64,000 nt of DNA. Source: Salisaeta longa DSM 21114. GTDB lineage: Bacteria > Bacteroidota > Rhodothermia > Rhodothermales > Salinibacteraceae. The DNA lies in contig NZ_ATTH01000001.1 of assembly GCF_000419585.1 (NCBI RefSeq), forward strand, positions 2,519,001 to 2,583,000. Direction: 5' to 3'. Numbering within the stretch: position 1 is the stretch's first letter; the number at the start of each line of letters is the position of its first letter. Positions 26,415 to 36,905 of the stretch are shown piece by piece. A program made the translations under genes and the position numbers. The notes beneath the pieces were generated by a model. The model was not told the DNA's origin. It was given only the letters and a program-made list of their open reading frames with translations, and made no database searches.

Positions 26415-26888
26415 ATGCCGCGTTTCATCGAAGGATCGCTCGTGGCTGGCGACGCCCGCTTTGCGATTGTCGTTAGCCGCTTCAACGAATTTATCACCGA
26501 GCAGCTGCTCGACGGCGCGTTGCAGGCGCTCAAGCGGCACGGCGCCGACACCGAGGAGACGCCCGTGGTGTGGTGCCCCGGCGCGCTCGAGCTGCCCGTG
26601 GCGGCGCGTCGCCTCGCGCAGAGCGGAGCGTACGACGCCATCATTGGGCTGGGGGCCGTCATCCGCGGGGCCACCACGCACTACGACTACGTGTGCTCCG
26701 GCGCGGCCAGCGGGTTGCAGCGGGCCGCCCTCGACACCGAGGTGCCCGTCATCTTTGGCGTGATCACCACCGAAACCATTGAGCAAGCCATCGAGCGGGC
26801 CGGCACCAAGGCCGGCAACAAAGGCGCCGACGCAGCCTGCGCGGCCATCGAGATGGCCCACGTGATGCGGCAGCTCCCCACGGCCTAA
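26415..26888 (+). CDS. ribH: 6,7-dimethyl-8-ribityllumazine synthase
   Basis: 157 residues from ATG 26415. [46 protein letters not shown] (catalytic His89), [20 protein letters not shown] and [14 protein letters not shown] are the full set of lumazine synthase motifs. It condenses ribityl-uracil with dihydroxybutanone phosphate in riboflavin synthesis, usually as a 60-mer or pentamer. Other rib genes are not in the window. Confidence 0.97.
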   Translation: MPRFIEGSLVAGDARFAIVVSRFNEFITEQLLDGALQALKRHGADTEETPVVWCPGALELPVAARRLAQSGAYDAIIGLGAVIRGATTHYDYVCSGAASGLQRAALDTEVPVIFGVITTETIEQAIERAGTKAGNKGADAACAAIEMAHVMRQLPTA

Positions 26889-27328
26889 CGCGGGCTGCGG
26901 TAGTAACGGCGAGCGCGTCCATCATCGTTCGGATGCGGAATGACGCATTCAGATCTTTTCCATCGGGCTTCGTACCGCGCGGCCGCCGCAGACCGGGAAA
27001 CCGGACGACGCGCACAATCCAGCGGACGTACGGCGTCTCCGTGCGGCGGCTATATCGCAAGCAGCGACAGGTTGCACGAACGCGGTCGTGCCGTGTCGGT
27101 GGAGCGGCACCCATGGCAAGAAACGGAGAGGATGCAGGTTGGAGTTCGCTCAGGCCAATTGTACGTCTAGGACATGTTAGCCGCTTGCTCTTAACAGATG
27201 CACAGGCGTGTGTCAAGAGCGTTGACATAACTATAGGTTATGTGTCGCTGTACGCATCATCGAAGCATTCCGCCTGCTCGAAGGTTTGCCGATTTGGATT
27301 GTGCGTTCCCATATCGCAAAGCAGGATC
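26889..27328. other. Non-coding region before the DUF433 gene
   Basis: 440 bases with no convincing gene. A perfect 7-base inverted repeat ACATAAC-TATAG-GTTATGT (27225-27243) lies about 86 bases upstream of the DUF433 start. GC content falls across this stretch compared with ribH. Confidence 0.5.
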
Positions 27329-27547
27329 ATGAACTGGCAAGAACACATCGTCAGCACACCTGACGTACTGAAGGGAAAGCCACGCCTAAAAGGCACACGC
27401 CTTCCCGTGAGCCTCATTCTGGGCTACCTCGCCAACGGCACCACGACGGAAGACCTCCAGCGGGAGTCTCCCGATTTAGAACCGGAAGACGTAGCGGCAT
27501 GCCTGAGCTATGCGCGGGATCTTTCAGAGTTTGAGGTGGCGGTGTAA
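27329..27547 (+). CDS. DUF433 (antitoxin-like) protein
   Basis: 72 residues from ATG 27329. DUF433 winged-helix hallmark: VLKGKPRLKGTRLPVSLILGYLANGTT, then DLEPEDVAACLSYA. The family is the usual antitoxin-side partner of DUF5615/PIN-like toxins. The TAA stop overlaps the ATG of a frame that starts like a DUF5615 toxin but is truncated (see next feature). So it is an orphaned antitoxin-type gene. Confidence 0.9.
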   Translation: MNWQEHIVSTPDVLKGKPRLKGTRLPVSLILGYLANGTTTEDLQRESPDLEPEDVAACLSYARDLSEFEVAV

Positions 27548-27618
27548 TGCGTTTCTTTGCCGACCAGAGAAGTGAGCAGGCGAAACCCACCCACTCGATA
27601 ATCGACCTTCGAAACTAG
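27547..27618 (+). pseudogene. Remnant of a DUF5615 toxin-type gene
   Basis: Starts at the ATG overlapping the DUF433 stop (TAATG). Its first seven residues, MRFFADQ, are the canonical N-terminus of DUF5615 PIN-like proteins (MRFLADxN). After that the reading (RSEQAKPTHSIIDLRN) is unrelated and stops after 23 codons. It appears to be the scar of a deletion that removed the toxin. Confidence 0.6.
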
Positions 27619-27624
27619 AGAGCG

Positions 27625-27933
27625 TTAAACCGCGCGGTCGACGGGCATCTCGAAGGCACGGACGGGATGGTCGAGGTTATGGGTATCGTTATATTCCTTG
27701 ATTGCGCCCATCAGGTCGTCCGCCTGGTCGTTCCCCAGGAAAGCCCACGTCAGCGTCGAGTAGGCTGGCGAGTTTGATCGCCCGAACCATCCGATTGCCG
27801 TTGCCGGCGAGGGTTGGCTGTGGTGGTAGCCTTCGATGTCAATCTCGCTGAACACCTGAATTTTGTGATTACGGTAGATGCGATGCAACTCATCGCGATA
27901 CACGTCGAGGCTCATGATGGCAACAAGCTTCAT
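27625..27933 (-). CDS. Small protein at the end of the RND efflux operon, possibly PII-like
   Basis: 102 residues beginning MKLVAIMSLDVYRDELHRIYRNHKIQVFSEIDIEGYHH. The pattern (strand, helix, then a strand ending near a glycine loop) and WAFLGNDQADDLMGAIKEYNDTH resemble the PII/CutA-like ferredoxin-like fold that sits beside some metal-efflux RND systems. No nucleotide-binding T-loop motif is clear, so the family assignment is an inference. It lies 147 bases downstream of the RND pump, same strand, and may sense the operon's substrate or regulate the pump. Confidence 0.6.
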   Translation of the reverse strand: MKLVAIMSLDVYRDELHRIYRNHKIQVFSEIDIEGYHHSQPSPATAIGWFGRSNSPAYSTLTWAFLGNDQADDLMGAIKEYNDTHNLDHPVRAFEMPVDRAV

Positions 27934-28080
27934 AGCAACAGAGAATTAGAGAAGTAAGTAGCGGAAATACGGCGGTGTGCAATGCTGGAAAGGGACGTGC
28001 TCCAAGATTCTAATCCAGGATTGCTAGCGTACGATCTCAGATTCGTCAACACCCAGCACACAACCGCCCTTGGTGACTAT

Positions 28081-31000
28081 TCATTCTTCGTCGTCCACAC
28101 CTGGTGCGTCTTCCGATGGAGCGGCAGGGGCGTTGTCTCCATCGGACGATGGAGCCTCTGCCGACATGCCGTTCGTGGGCCCGCTGACAAGTGTAGTATC
28201 TGCCAGTTCCTTCCGTATCATGAAGTAAATGAGCGGTACAATAAGGAGCGTCAGCGCAGTAGAAGCGATAGAACCGCCCATCAGCGAGATTGCAAGGCCC
28301 TGGAAGACCGGATCAAAAAGGATGACCACAGCGCCGATGACCACAGTGCCAGCCGTCAGAAGGATGGGGCGCGTGCGTACAGCTCCAGCCTCCACCACCG
28401 CCTGTCGCAATGGCACGTCATCGGCCAGCCGCAGGTTGATGAAGTCGATGAGCAGGACGGAATTCCGTACCATGATGCCAGCTAGGGCAATAAAGCCAAT
28501 CATAGACGTGGCCGTGAAAAAGGCCCCGAGTAGCCAATGCCCAAGCACAATACCGATAAGCGAAAGCGGGATGGCAACCATCATCACAAGCGGCACCATG
28601 AAATCTTGAAACCAACCAACTATCAAAATATAGATGATGAGCAACACGATAGCGAAGGCGATGCCGAGGTCGCGAAAGACCTTGTACGTAATACGCCACT
28701 CGCCATCCCATTTCAGTGCGTAGTCGTTGGAAGCAAAGGGCTGGTCAGTGTAGAGCTGGCTAAGCGAGTAGCCTTTCGGTGTCTCGATAGCATTCAGTCG
28801 CTCTTCCATATCGAGTATGGCATAGACGGGGCTCTCAATGGCGCCTGCCACGTTGCCCATCACATAAACGACACGCTGTTGGTTTTTTCGGTCGATGTGT
28901 TTGGCGCGCACCGTTTTGTCGATCGTGACAAGGTCAGCAAGAGCAAGCACAGCGTTGCCTCCTGCCCTCACGCGTAGATTCTTAAGATCAGCCAAGCTGG
29001 AGCGGTTTTCTTGGCTCAGTTGCATATGCACGCTAACCGGCTCACGCTCTTCGGGCAGGTGCATTGTGGTAACCTCTTGGCCCCCAAGGGCCAGCCGCAT
29101 CGTCTGTGCTATGCGGGCAGCCGGGATGCCGGCGCGCATCGCCTTCTCCTTGTTTATCGTAAACGTGTACTTCGTTTGATCGGCTTCTACGCGCCAATCA
29201 ACATCCACCACCCCCTTCGTGGCCTCAAACACTTGTTTGACGCTGTCGGCCAATGCAAGCTGCGTCTCGAAATTAGGCCCGTAAATCTCAGCGACAAGCG
29301 TTGCACGAACGGGCGGGCCGGGGGGCACCTCTGCCACCTTAATGTTAGCCTCGTAAGGGGCACCAATGTTTTGAAGCGGCCCGCGCATGCGCTTTGCAAT
29401 GGCATGGCTTTGCTCCGCACGGCTGTGCGCAGGCACTAAGTTCACCTGAATATCCCCTTGGTGCGGTGCCGAGCGCATGTCGTAGTGCCGCACAAGACCG
29501 TTGAGGTTGACCGGCGCTGCATCGCCGGCATACGTCTGCACGTTGGTTACCTCAGGCTGGCTGGTTAGGTACGCAGCAAGCTCACGGAGCACAGCGTTGG
29601 TGCGCTCTAGCGTAGTGCCCTCGGGCATGTCCACAATAACCTGAAACTCGTTTTGGTCGTCATACGGCAGCATCTTGACCGTAACTGCACGGAAGTAGAA
29701 AAGCGATATGGAGCCAAGAAGCAACGCGGCCGTCACGCCAATAAACGTCCACCGCTTCCATGAGCTGTTGAGCAGCGGTTCGATGGTGGCTGCATAGGTG
29801 CGATAGATAGCGGTGTCCTCAAGGCTGTAGTCCGACGGTTCTCCCTCCTCTTCCGCACTATGGCTCGCGATGAGGCGATATGCGAGATATGGGGTGATAA
29901 TTAGTGCCACGATCAGCGAGAACGTCATGGCCATGGATGCCCCAATGGGCATCGGGCTCATGTATGGTCCCATAAGGCCCGAGACGAAGGCCATGGGCAA
30001 AACGGCGGCAATCACAGTGAGCGTGGCTAAGATAGTCGGGTTGCCCACCTCATTGATTGCAACCAGCGCCGATTGGAACTTAGGCAACCGCTTCATCTGG
30101 AAGTGACGCTCCATGTTCTCCGCAACAATAATGGAGTCATCCACCACGATACCGGTCACGAAAATGAGCGCGAACAGCGTAATCCGGTTGAGCGTGTAGC
30201 CAAAAAAGTAGTACACGAACAGGGTGAGGGCGAAGCTGATAGGGACCGACAGGAACACAACGAGGCCGCCCCGCCAGCCCATCGCCAGCGCAACGATAAG
30301 CGTTACCGCTGCAATGGCCATGAGCAAGTGTAGCAACAGCTCGCTTACCTTATCGGAGGCAGACTCACCGTAGTTGCGCGTGGTCGTCACTGTTACTTCA
30401 TCGGGCACAAGCGTCGATTGCATGACCGCCAGTTTGTCGAGTGCTTGCTCGGCAATGGTCATGGCATCCTGCCCGCTCCGTTTGGCAACGGCAATAGTGA
30501 CCGCTGGCTGGAGTCCGCCATGCGTTGGGTTCGGCTGCGCCTGTGTAGCAGTAGGCGCTTCATGATCTGTTACATGCGTGGCGTGGCCTGCGCCATAGCC
30601 AAAAGCCACGTATTGGCTGGGTTCGCCGGGCCCGTCGCGTACAGTGGCTACCTGCTTCAAGTAAACGGGGCTCCCCTGGTGCATGCCTACTACAAGATTG
30701 CGGACTTCCTTAGCAGAGGAAAGAAATGCGCCCGTCTCTACAAGGAACGACGTGTCGCCATGCTCAAAAGTGCCTGCATCGGTCTGACGGTTAGCCGCTT
30801 GTATCTGCTGGGCGATGGATACCGGATCGAGGTGGTAGGCCGCGAGACGGTTTGGGTCGAGCGTAACGTTTAAGGCACGCTTATGGCCTCCGTGCACGTT
30901 CACGGCCGCTACGCCGTTGATTGTCTTTAGGTCTGTCGCCATCTCATGGGCGATGCGGCGCAGCTGGTAGCTGTGGTAGTTGGGATCATCACTGTGGAGC

Positions 31001-31446
31001 GTAAGCGTGAGCACCGGCACATCGTCCACCGCGCGCGACTGAATGAGCGGCATGCTGGCACCGGGCGGCATCTGGTCCATGTGCTTGAGCATCTCCTCAT
31101 AGAGCTTCACCATGCTCTGCTCGGAAGGCGCGCCCACATAAAATCGCACAGACACGAGCGCCTGGCCGGGCATCGACGTTGCGTAGACATACTCGACCCC
31201 AGCGATGTTGGAAACCAGACGTTCAAGGGGGGCCGCTACGCGCCGCTGCACCTCCTGCGGGGTAGCCCCCGGGTAGCGCACTGCTATGTCCGCCATTGGA
31301 ACCTCAATTTGCGGATCTTCCTCCTTTGGCGTAAGCCACGCGCTGTATAGACCGATCCCCAAGAAGGCGGCCATTAACAAAGGCGTTAGCTTAGAGTTGA
31401 TGAAGCCGCGGGCAATCGTAGCAGCAAGACCGTTTGTTTGAGCCAT
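28081..31446 (-). CDS. RND family efflux pump, inner-membrane permease (AcrB/HAE1-like)
   Basis: 1,121 residues with the two-fold RND layout: TM1, large porter domain, TM2-6, TM7, second porter domain, TM8-12. EVPMADIAVRYPGATPQEVQRRV and LVSNIAGVEYVYATSMPG begin the first porter domain. The paired Asp of the proton relay is in GIVVDDSIIVAENMERHF (about residues 435-436). A histidine-containing insertion, with GHATHVTDHEAP followed by Gln/Pro/Thr-rich residues, sits at about residues 284-312. The C-terminal tail is acidic. It exports toxic compounds powered by proton influx, forming a tripartite complex with the two genes upstream. The module is clearly lower in GC than the flanks. Confidence 0.93.
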   Translation of the reverse strand: MAQTNGLAATIARGFINSKLTPLLMAAFLGIGLYSAWLTPKEEDPQIEVPMADIAVRYPGATPQEVQRRVAAPLERLVSNIAGVEYVYATSMPGQALVSVRFYVGAPSEQSMVKLYEEMLKHMDQMPPGASMPLIQSRAVDDVPVLTLTLHSDDPNYHSYQLRRIAHEMATDLKTINGVAAVNVHGGHKRALNVTLDPNRLAAYHLDPVSIAQQIQAANRQTDAGTFEHGDTSFLVETGAFLSSAKEVRNLVVGMHQGSPVYLKQVATVRDGPGEPSQYVAFGYGAGHATHVTDHEAPTATQAQPNPTHGGLQPAVTIAVAKRSGQDAMTIAEQALDKLAVMQSTLVPDEVTVTTTRNYGESASDKVSELLLHLLMAIAAVTLIVALAMGWRGGLVVFLSVPISFALTLFVYYFFGYTLNRITLFALIFVTGIVVDDSIIVAENMERHFQMKRLPKFQSALVAINEVGNPTILATLTVIAAVLPMAFVSGLMGPYMSPMPIGASMAMTFSLIVALIITPYLAYRLIASHSAEEEGEPSDYSLEDTAIYRTYAATIEPLLNSSWKRWTFIGVTAALLLGSISLFYFRAVTVKMLPYDDQNEFQVIVDMPEGTTLERTNAVLRELAAYLTSQPEVTNVQTYAGDAAPVNLNGLVRHYDMRSAPHQGDIQVNLVPAHSRAEQSHAIAKRMRGPLQNIGAPYEANIKVAEVPPGPPVRATLVAEIYGPNFETQLALADSVKQVFEATKGVVDVDWRVEADQTKYTFTINKEKAMRAGIPAARIAQTMRLALGGQEVTTMHLPEEREPVSVHMQLSQENRSSLADLKNLRVRAGGNAVLALADLVTIDKTVRAKHIDRKNQQRVVYVMGNVAGAIESPVYAILDMEERLNAIETPKGYSLSQLYTDQPFASNDYALKWDGEWRITYKVFRDLGIAFAIVLLIIYILIVGWFQDFMVPLVMMVAIPLSLIGIVLGHWLLGAFFTATSMIGFIALAGIMVRNSVLLIDFINLRLADDVPLRQAVVEAGAVRTRPILLTAGTVVIGAVVILFDPVFQGLAISLMGGSIASTALTLLIVPLIYFMIRKELADTTLVSGPTNGMSAEAPSSDGDNAPAAPSEDAPGVDDEE

Positions 31447-31498
31447 AGCAAAAGTTTTTGATTACAGCATGTGAAAGAGGAGATGAATCGACGCACGC

Positions 31499-32590
31499 TC
31501 ATCGCGGACGAACCGGCTGGCCGTCGCGCATGCGTCCGCTAATACTGGTAATGTAGCGCTCGCCCTGGCGCAGGCCCGACAGCACTTCGATACGGTTGCC
31601 GCGCTGCTCGCCTGTACGGATCCAACGAAGCAAGGCCGTGCTGTCCTTCACGACAAAGAGCCCTGTAAGTTGGCCGCGCGTAACAAGTGCTTCCTCTGGC
31701 ACAGTGAGCGTCTGCTCCACACCAGATGGATGGAGCACTTGTGCGTACATGCCAGACTTTAGGGCGCCCATGTTTTGACGCAGTAGGCGCACCTGTACCT
31801 TAAACTGTCGACTTGCATAGTTGCCGGCCGGATCAATTTGCGTGACGACACCGCGGCGTGCTACATTGCCCGCTGCACCCACTTCGACTGTTACCGAGTC
31901 GCCCGTAGCGAAGCGATTGATGTCGGCCTCAGGTACCTGCACCACCGCTTTGAGCGCATCCAGCGTCTCAACAACCAGAAGTGGTTGCCCGGGGACGGCT
32001 AGCGCGCCCTCCTCGGTGCGCTTGTCTACCACATACCCGGTGATGGGCGCATCGACGGTCGCATACGCGAGCATCTCATTGATCTCGGCGAGTTGGCCGT
32101 TCAAAGCCTCAACCTGCGCTCTAGCACGTTCATAGGCCGTTTGCGCATCGTCAAATGCTTTTTTCGTGGCGCTTTTCTGCTTGTACAGCCTCTGAATGCG
32201 TTCAAAGTTGATTTTTGCATTCTGGAGCGCGGCCCGCGCTCCCTGCAGTCGAGCGTTCACCTGCCGCTTTTGCGCCTCAAGATTCTCGCTTCGTACGCGC
32301 ACCAGGGTTTGGCCTTTGCGCACACGATCGCCCGTTTCAACGTTGAGTTCCGTAACGATACCCATTAATTTGGTGGACAAGGGTACACGCTGTGCCCCCT
32401 GAATGGTACCCGTGTAACGAAGCATCTGCTGCTGCGCCGTTGCCGTTGCAGCAATGACATCGACAGGTATGGGCGCATCCGCGGAAGAGTCGGGAATGGC
32501 CGTGTCGGTGCTGCAGGCCGTGAGGGTGGTCATGAGGCCAAGGGTAAGCGCAACGAGCACAGGGCGGGAATAGCGGAAAACCGTAGGCAT
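31499..32590 (-). CDS. RND efflux membrane fusion protein (HlyD/AcrA family)
   Basis: 363 residues. Lipoprotein signal with lipidated Cys26 (LGLMTTLTACSTD). A biotinyl-lipoyl-like half (VTELNVETGDRVRKGQTLVRV), an alpha-hairpin at about residues 105-165, then TVDAPITGYVVDKRTEEGALAVPGQPLLVVE and beta-barrel and membrane-proximal domains. It links the RND pump to the TolC-like channel. It lies 52 bases upstream of the pump gene and 50 downstream of the channel gene. Confidence 0.94.
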   Translation of the reverse strand: MPTVFRYSRPVLVALTLGLMTTLTACSTDTAIPDSSADAPIPVDVIAATATAQQQMLRYTGTIQGAQRVPLSTKLMGIVTELNVETGDRVRKGQTLVRVRSENLEAQKRQVNARLQGARAALQNAKINFERIQRLYKQKSATKKAFDDAQTAYERARAQVEALNGQLAEINEMLAYATVDAPITGYVVDKRTEEGALAVPGQPLLVVETLDALKAVVQVPEADINRFATGDSVTVEVGAAGNVARRGVVTQIDPAGNYASRQFKVQVRLLRQNMGALKSGMYAQVLHPSGVEQTLTVPEEALVTRGQLTGLFVVKDSTALLRWIRTGEQRGNRIEVLSGLRQGERYITSISGRMRDGQPVRPR

Positions 32591-32640
32591 GAATGGATCG
32601 GATTGGTGTAAGAAAGTCGATACAGGGGCCCAGGAGGCAG

Positions 32641-34077
32641 TTAGTTGTTGGTTAGGGGCTGCTCGATGAGAAGCTCTAGGCGGTAGACGGCCACGTTATG
32701 CTGATAGAGCGCTCGTAAAAGAGCCAGCCGTCGTTCGGCGAGCGTTGCCTCGGCCTGAAGGACATCGGTGGTGCGAGCCATTCCCTCGGCGTAGCGATCG
32801 GTACGGATGCGGAGGCTCTCTTTTGCCTGCTCTACAGCTTGGCGCGCCTGCGCAATTCGTTCACGCGCCGTTTCTATAGTTCGCCGTGCTGCCAGAATGT
32901 CTACTTCATTTCGCAGCGCTTGCTGCTGCAGGCTAATTTCGGCATGTTGCAACTCGGCCCCGGCTTGTTGTGCCCGACCCACCTGCCGGTAGCCTTCAAA
33001 TAGGCTCCACGACAGCGAGGCCCCTATCGTGTAGCTGGCACCATGCGTACCCAAGGGCGTGTCGTCGTACCAGCCGTAGGTGCCGCGAGCATTTAGCTTA
33101 GGTACGAAGGCCAGCCAACGGGCGCGCACCTGCTCGCGTGCCGCGTCGGCTCGGTAGCGCAGCGCGTCCATGTCTGAGCGGCGCTGGTTGACGGCGTGTA
33201 TGTCAATGGGAGGAATCGCTACGCCCTCTTGTACAAGTGAGTCTGTGGGAGCAATCTGCACATCGTCACGGATGCCCAACAACAGACGCAGCCGATCGGC
33301 CACGTTGCGACGCCGGGCGCGCACGGACGAACGCTGGTTTTCTAGGGCCAGCACACGGACACGTGCTGCCAAGAGATCGGCCCGGTTGATCATCCCCTCA
33401 TCAAAGAGAGCCTGCGCCTGCTTGACATTAGCGCGAGCGGCACGAAGCGCCGCATCGATAACGGCCAACTGCCGCTCAGTAAGCACCACTCGGTAGTAGC
33501 TTTTCTTTACACGAAACGCGACAACAGCCTGTGTGCGCTCTGTTCTCTGGCGTGCTGCGCGTGCGCCTGCTGCCGCAGCTCGTCGTGCAAAGAAGCCATC
33601 GATGTTAAGGAGGGGTTGCTCAACTTCCAACGTTGTTGCAAAATTGTCAGTACGTTGCGGGTTATTGAGCGCCCCAACTTGAAAGTCCTGCTGTGTAAAT
33701 CGCTCTTGCTTCAGCTTGAATCCAAATGCATTGACGGGGTCGGTGGTCGTCCCAAATTGCTCGGCAGCCGTTAGGCGCGGGAGGAAGACGGCTAGAGATT
33801 GTCGCTTCTGCGCGCGGGCCGCCTGCTCCTGGGCTCTCGCACTCCGCACAGCAAAACTTTCGGACTGGGCCCGCGATAGGGCGTCACTAAGCGACAACGA
33901 AAGAGGCTCCGAAGTATCTGACGTTGGTGCGAAGGGCTGGGCGGTCGCTACCGGTGCGCTGATGCATACGAGCATCCCCACGACCAAAAGCCGTCCCAAA
34001 AGATGCCGTATAGAGAAAAGCGATGAGCAGTAACGGTGTCGCTTTATCATCGTGCCAACCATGCAGCTGCGTCGCAT
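32641..34077 (-). CDS. TolC-family outer-membrane efflux protein
   Basis: 478 residues from the furthest ATG; an internal Met (MIKRHRYCSS, residue 10) could be the start of the signal peptide, whose core is LLVVGMLVCISAPVATAQ. Two outer-membrane-efflux-protein repeats follow, dominated by long amphipathic helices (EQAARAQKRQSLAVFLPRL, RTIETARERIAQARQAVEQAKESL). First gene of the RND operon. A short inverted repeat lies just upstream of it. Confidence 0.93.
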   Translation of the reverse strand: MRRSCMVGTMIKRHRYCSSLFSIRHLLGRLLVVGMLVCISAPVATAQPFAPTSDTSEPLSLSLSDALSRAQSESFAVRSARAQEQAARAQKRQSLAVFLPRLTAAEQFGTTTDPVNAFGFKLKQERFTQQDFQVGALNNPQRTDNFATTLEVEQPLLNIDGFFARRAAAAGARAARQRTERTQAVVAFRVKKSYYRVVLTERQLAVIDAALRAARANVKQAQALFDEGMINRADLLAARVRVLALENQRSSVRARRRNVADRLRLLLGIRDDVQIAPTDSLVQEGVAIPPIDIHAVNQRRSDMDALRYRADAAREQVRARWLAFVPKLNARGTYGWYDDTPLGTHGASYTIGASLSWSLFEGYRQVGRAQQAGAELQHAEISLQQQALRNEVDILAARRTIETARERIAQARQAVEQAKESLRIRTDRYAEGMARTTDVLQAEATLAERRLALLRALYQHNVAVYRLELLIEQPLTNN

Positions 34078-34089
34078 TTGATTAAGTAA

Positions 34090-34105
34090 ATTCTTGTGTA
34101 AGAAT
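34090..34105 (-). promoter_or_regulatory. Inverted repeat upstream of the RND operon, possible operator
   Basis: ATTCTT-GTGT-AAGAAT is a perfect 6-base inverted repeat 13 bases upstream of the first gene of the efflux operon, in an AT-rich stretch. Its position suits a repressor operator overlapping the promoter. No regulator gene is adjacent, so the binding protein is unknown. Confidence 0.35.
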
Positions 34106-34291
34106 ATAATGGAGGGGACTGCTAAGGTTCCTGGAGAATAAAATCTGATCGCTACTACATAAACCCTTCCCTCATGGCGATCTTGAGACGTCTGAGCGAC
34201 CTGGTATATGCCTCAGTCCCCATCTCAAAATATAAACATTTTATTAAAAAAGAATATAGAGTTGGTTGGCCAATTGCGATGAGGGGGATAC

Positions 34292-34326
34292 AAAAAACAG
34301 CCCCGTCCAGCGAATGGACGGGGCTG
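34292..34326 (-). terminator. Intrinsic terminator of katG
   Basis: AGCCCCGTCCA (34299-34309) pairs with TGGACGGGGCT (34315-34325). On the minus strand the stem is followed by a TGTTTTTT run, just past the katG stop. Confidence 0.9.
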
Positions 34327-34354
34327 CGGTGCCTCGGTACGTGAGACGGTGGCG

Positions 34355-36905
<2,551 letters not shown>

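Noticed and set aside
27172-27243. GTTAGCC, TTAACA and the CATAAC/GTTATG palindrome near the DUF433 gene resembled attC boxes.
   Set aside because: The boxes do not form one ordered R-L-L-R structure; the palindrome has only a 5-base loop, unlike attC.
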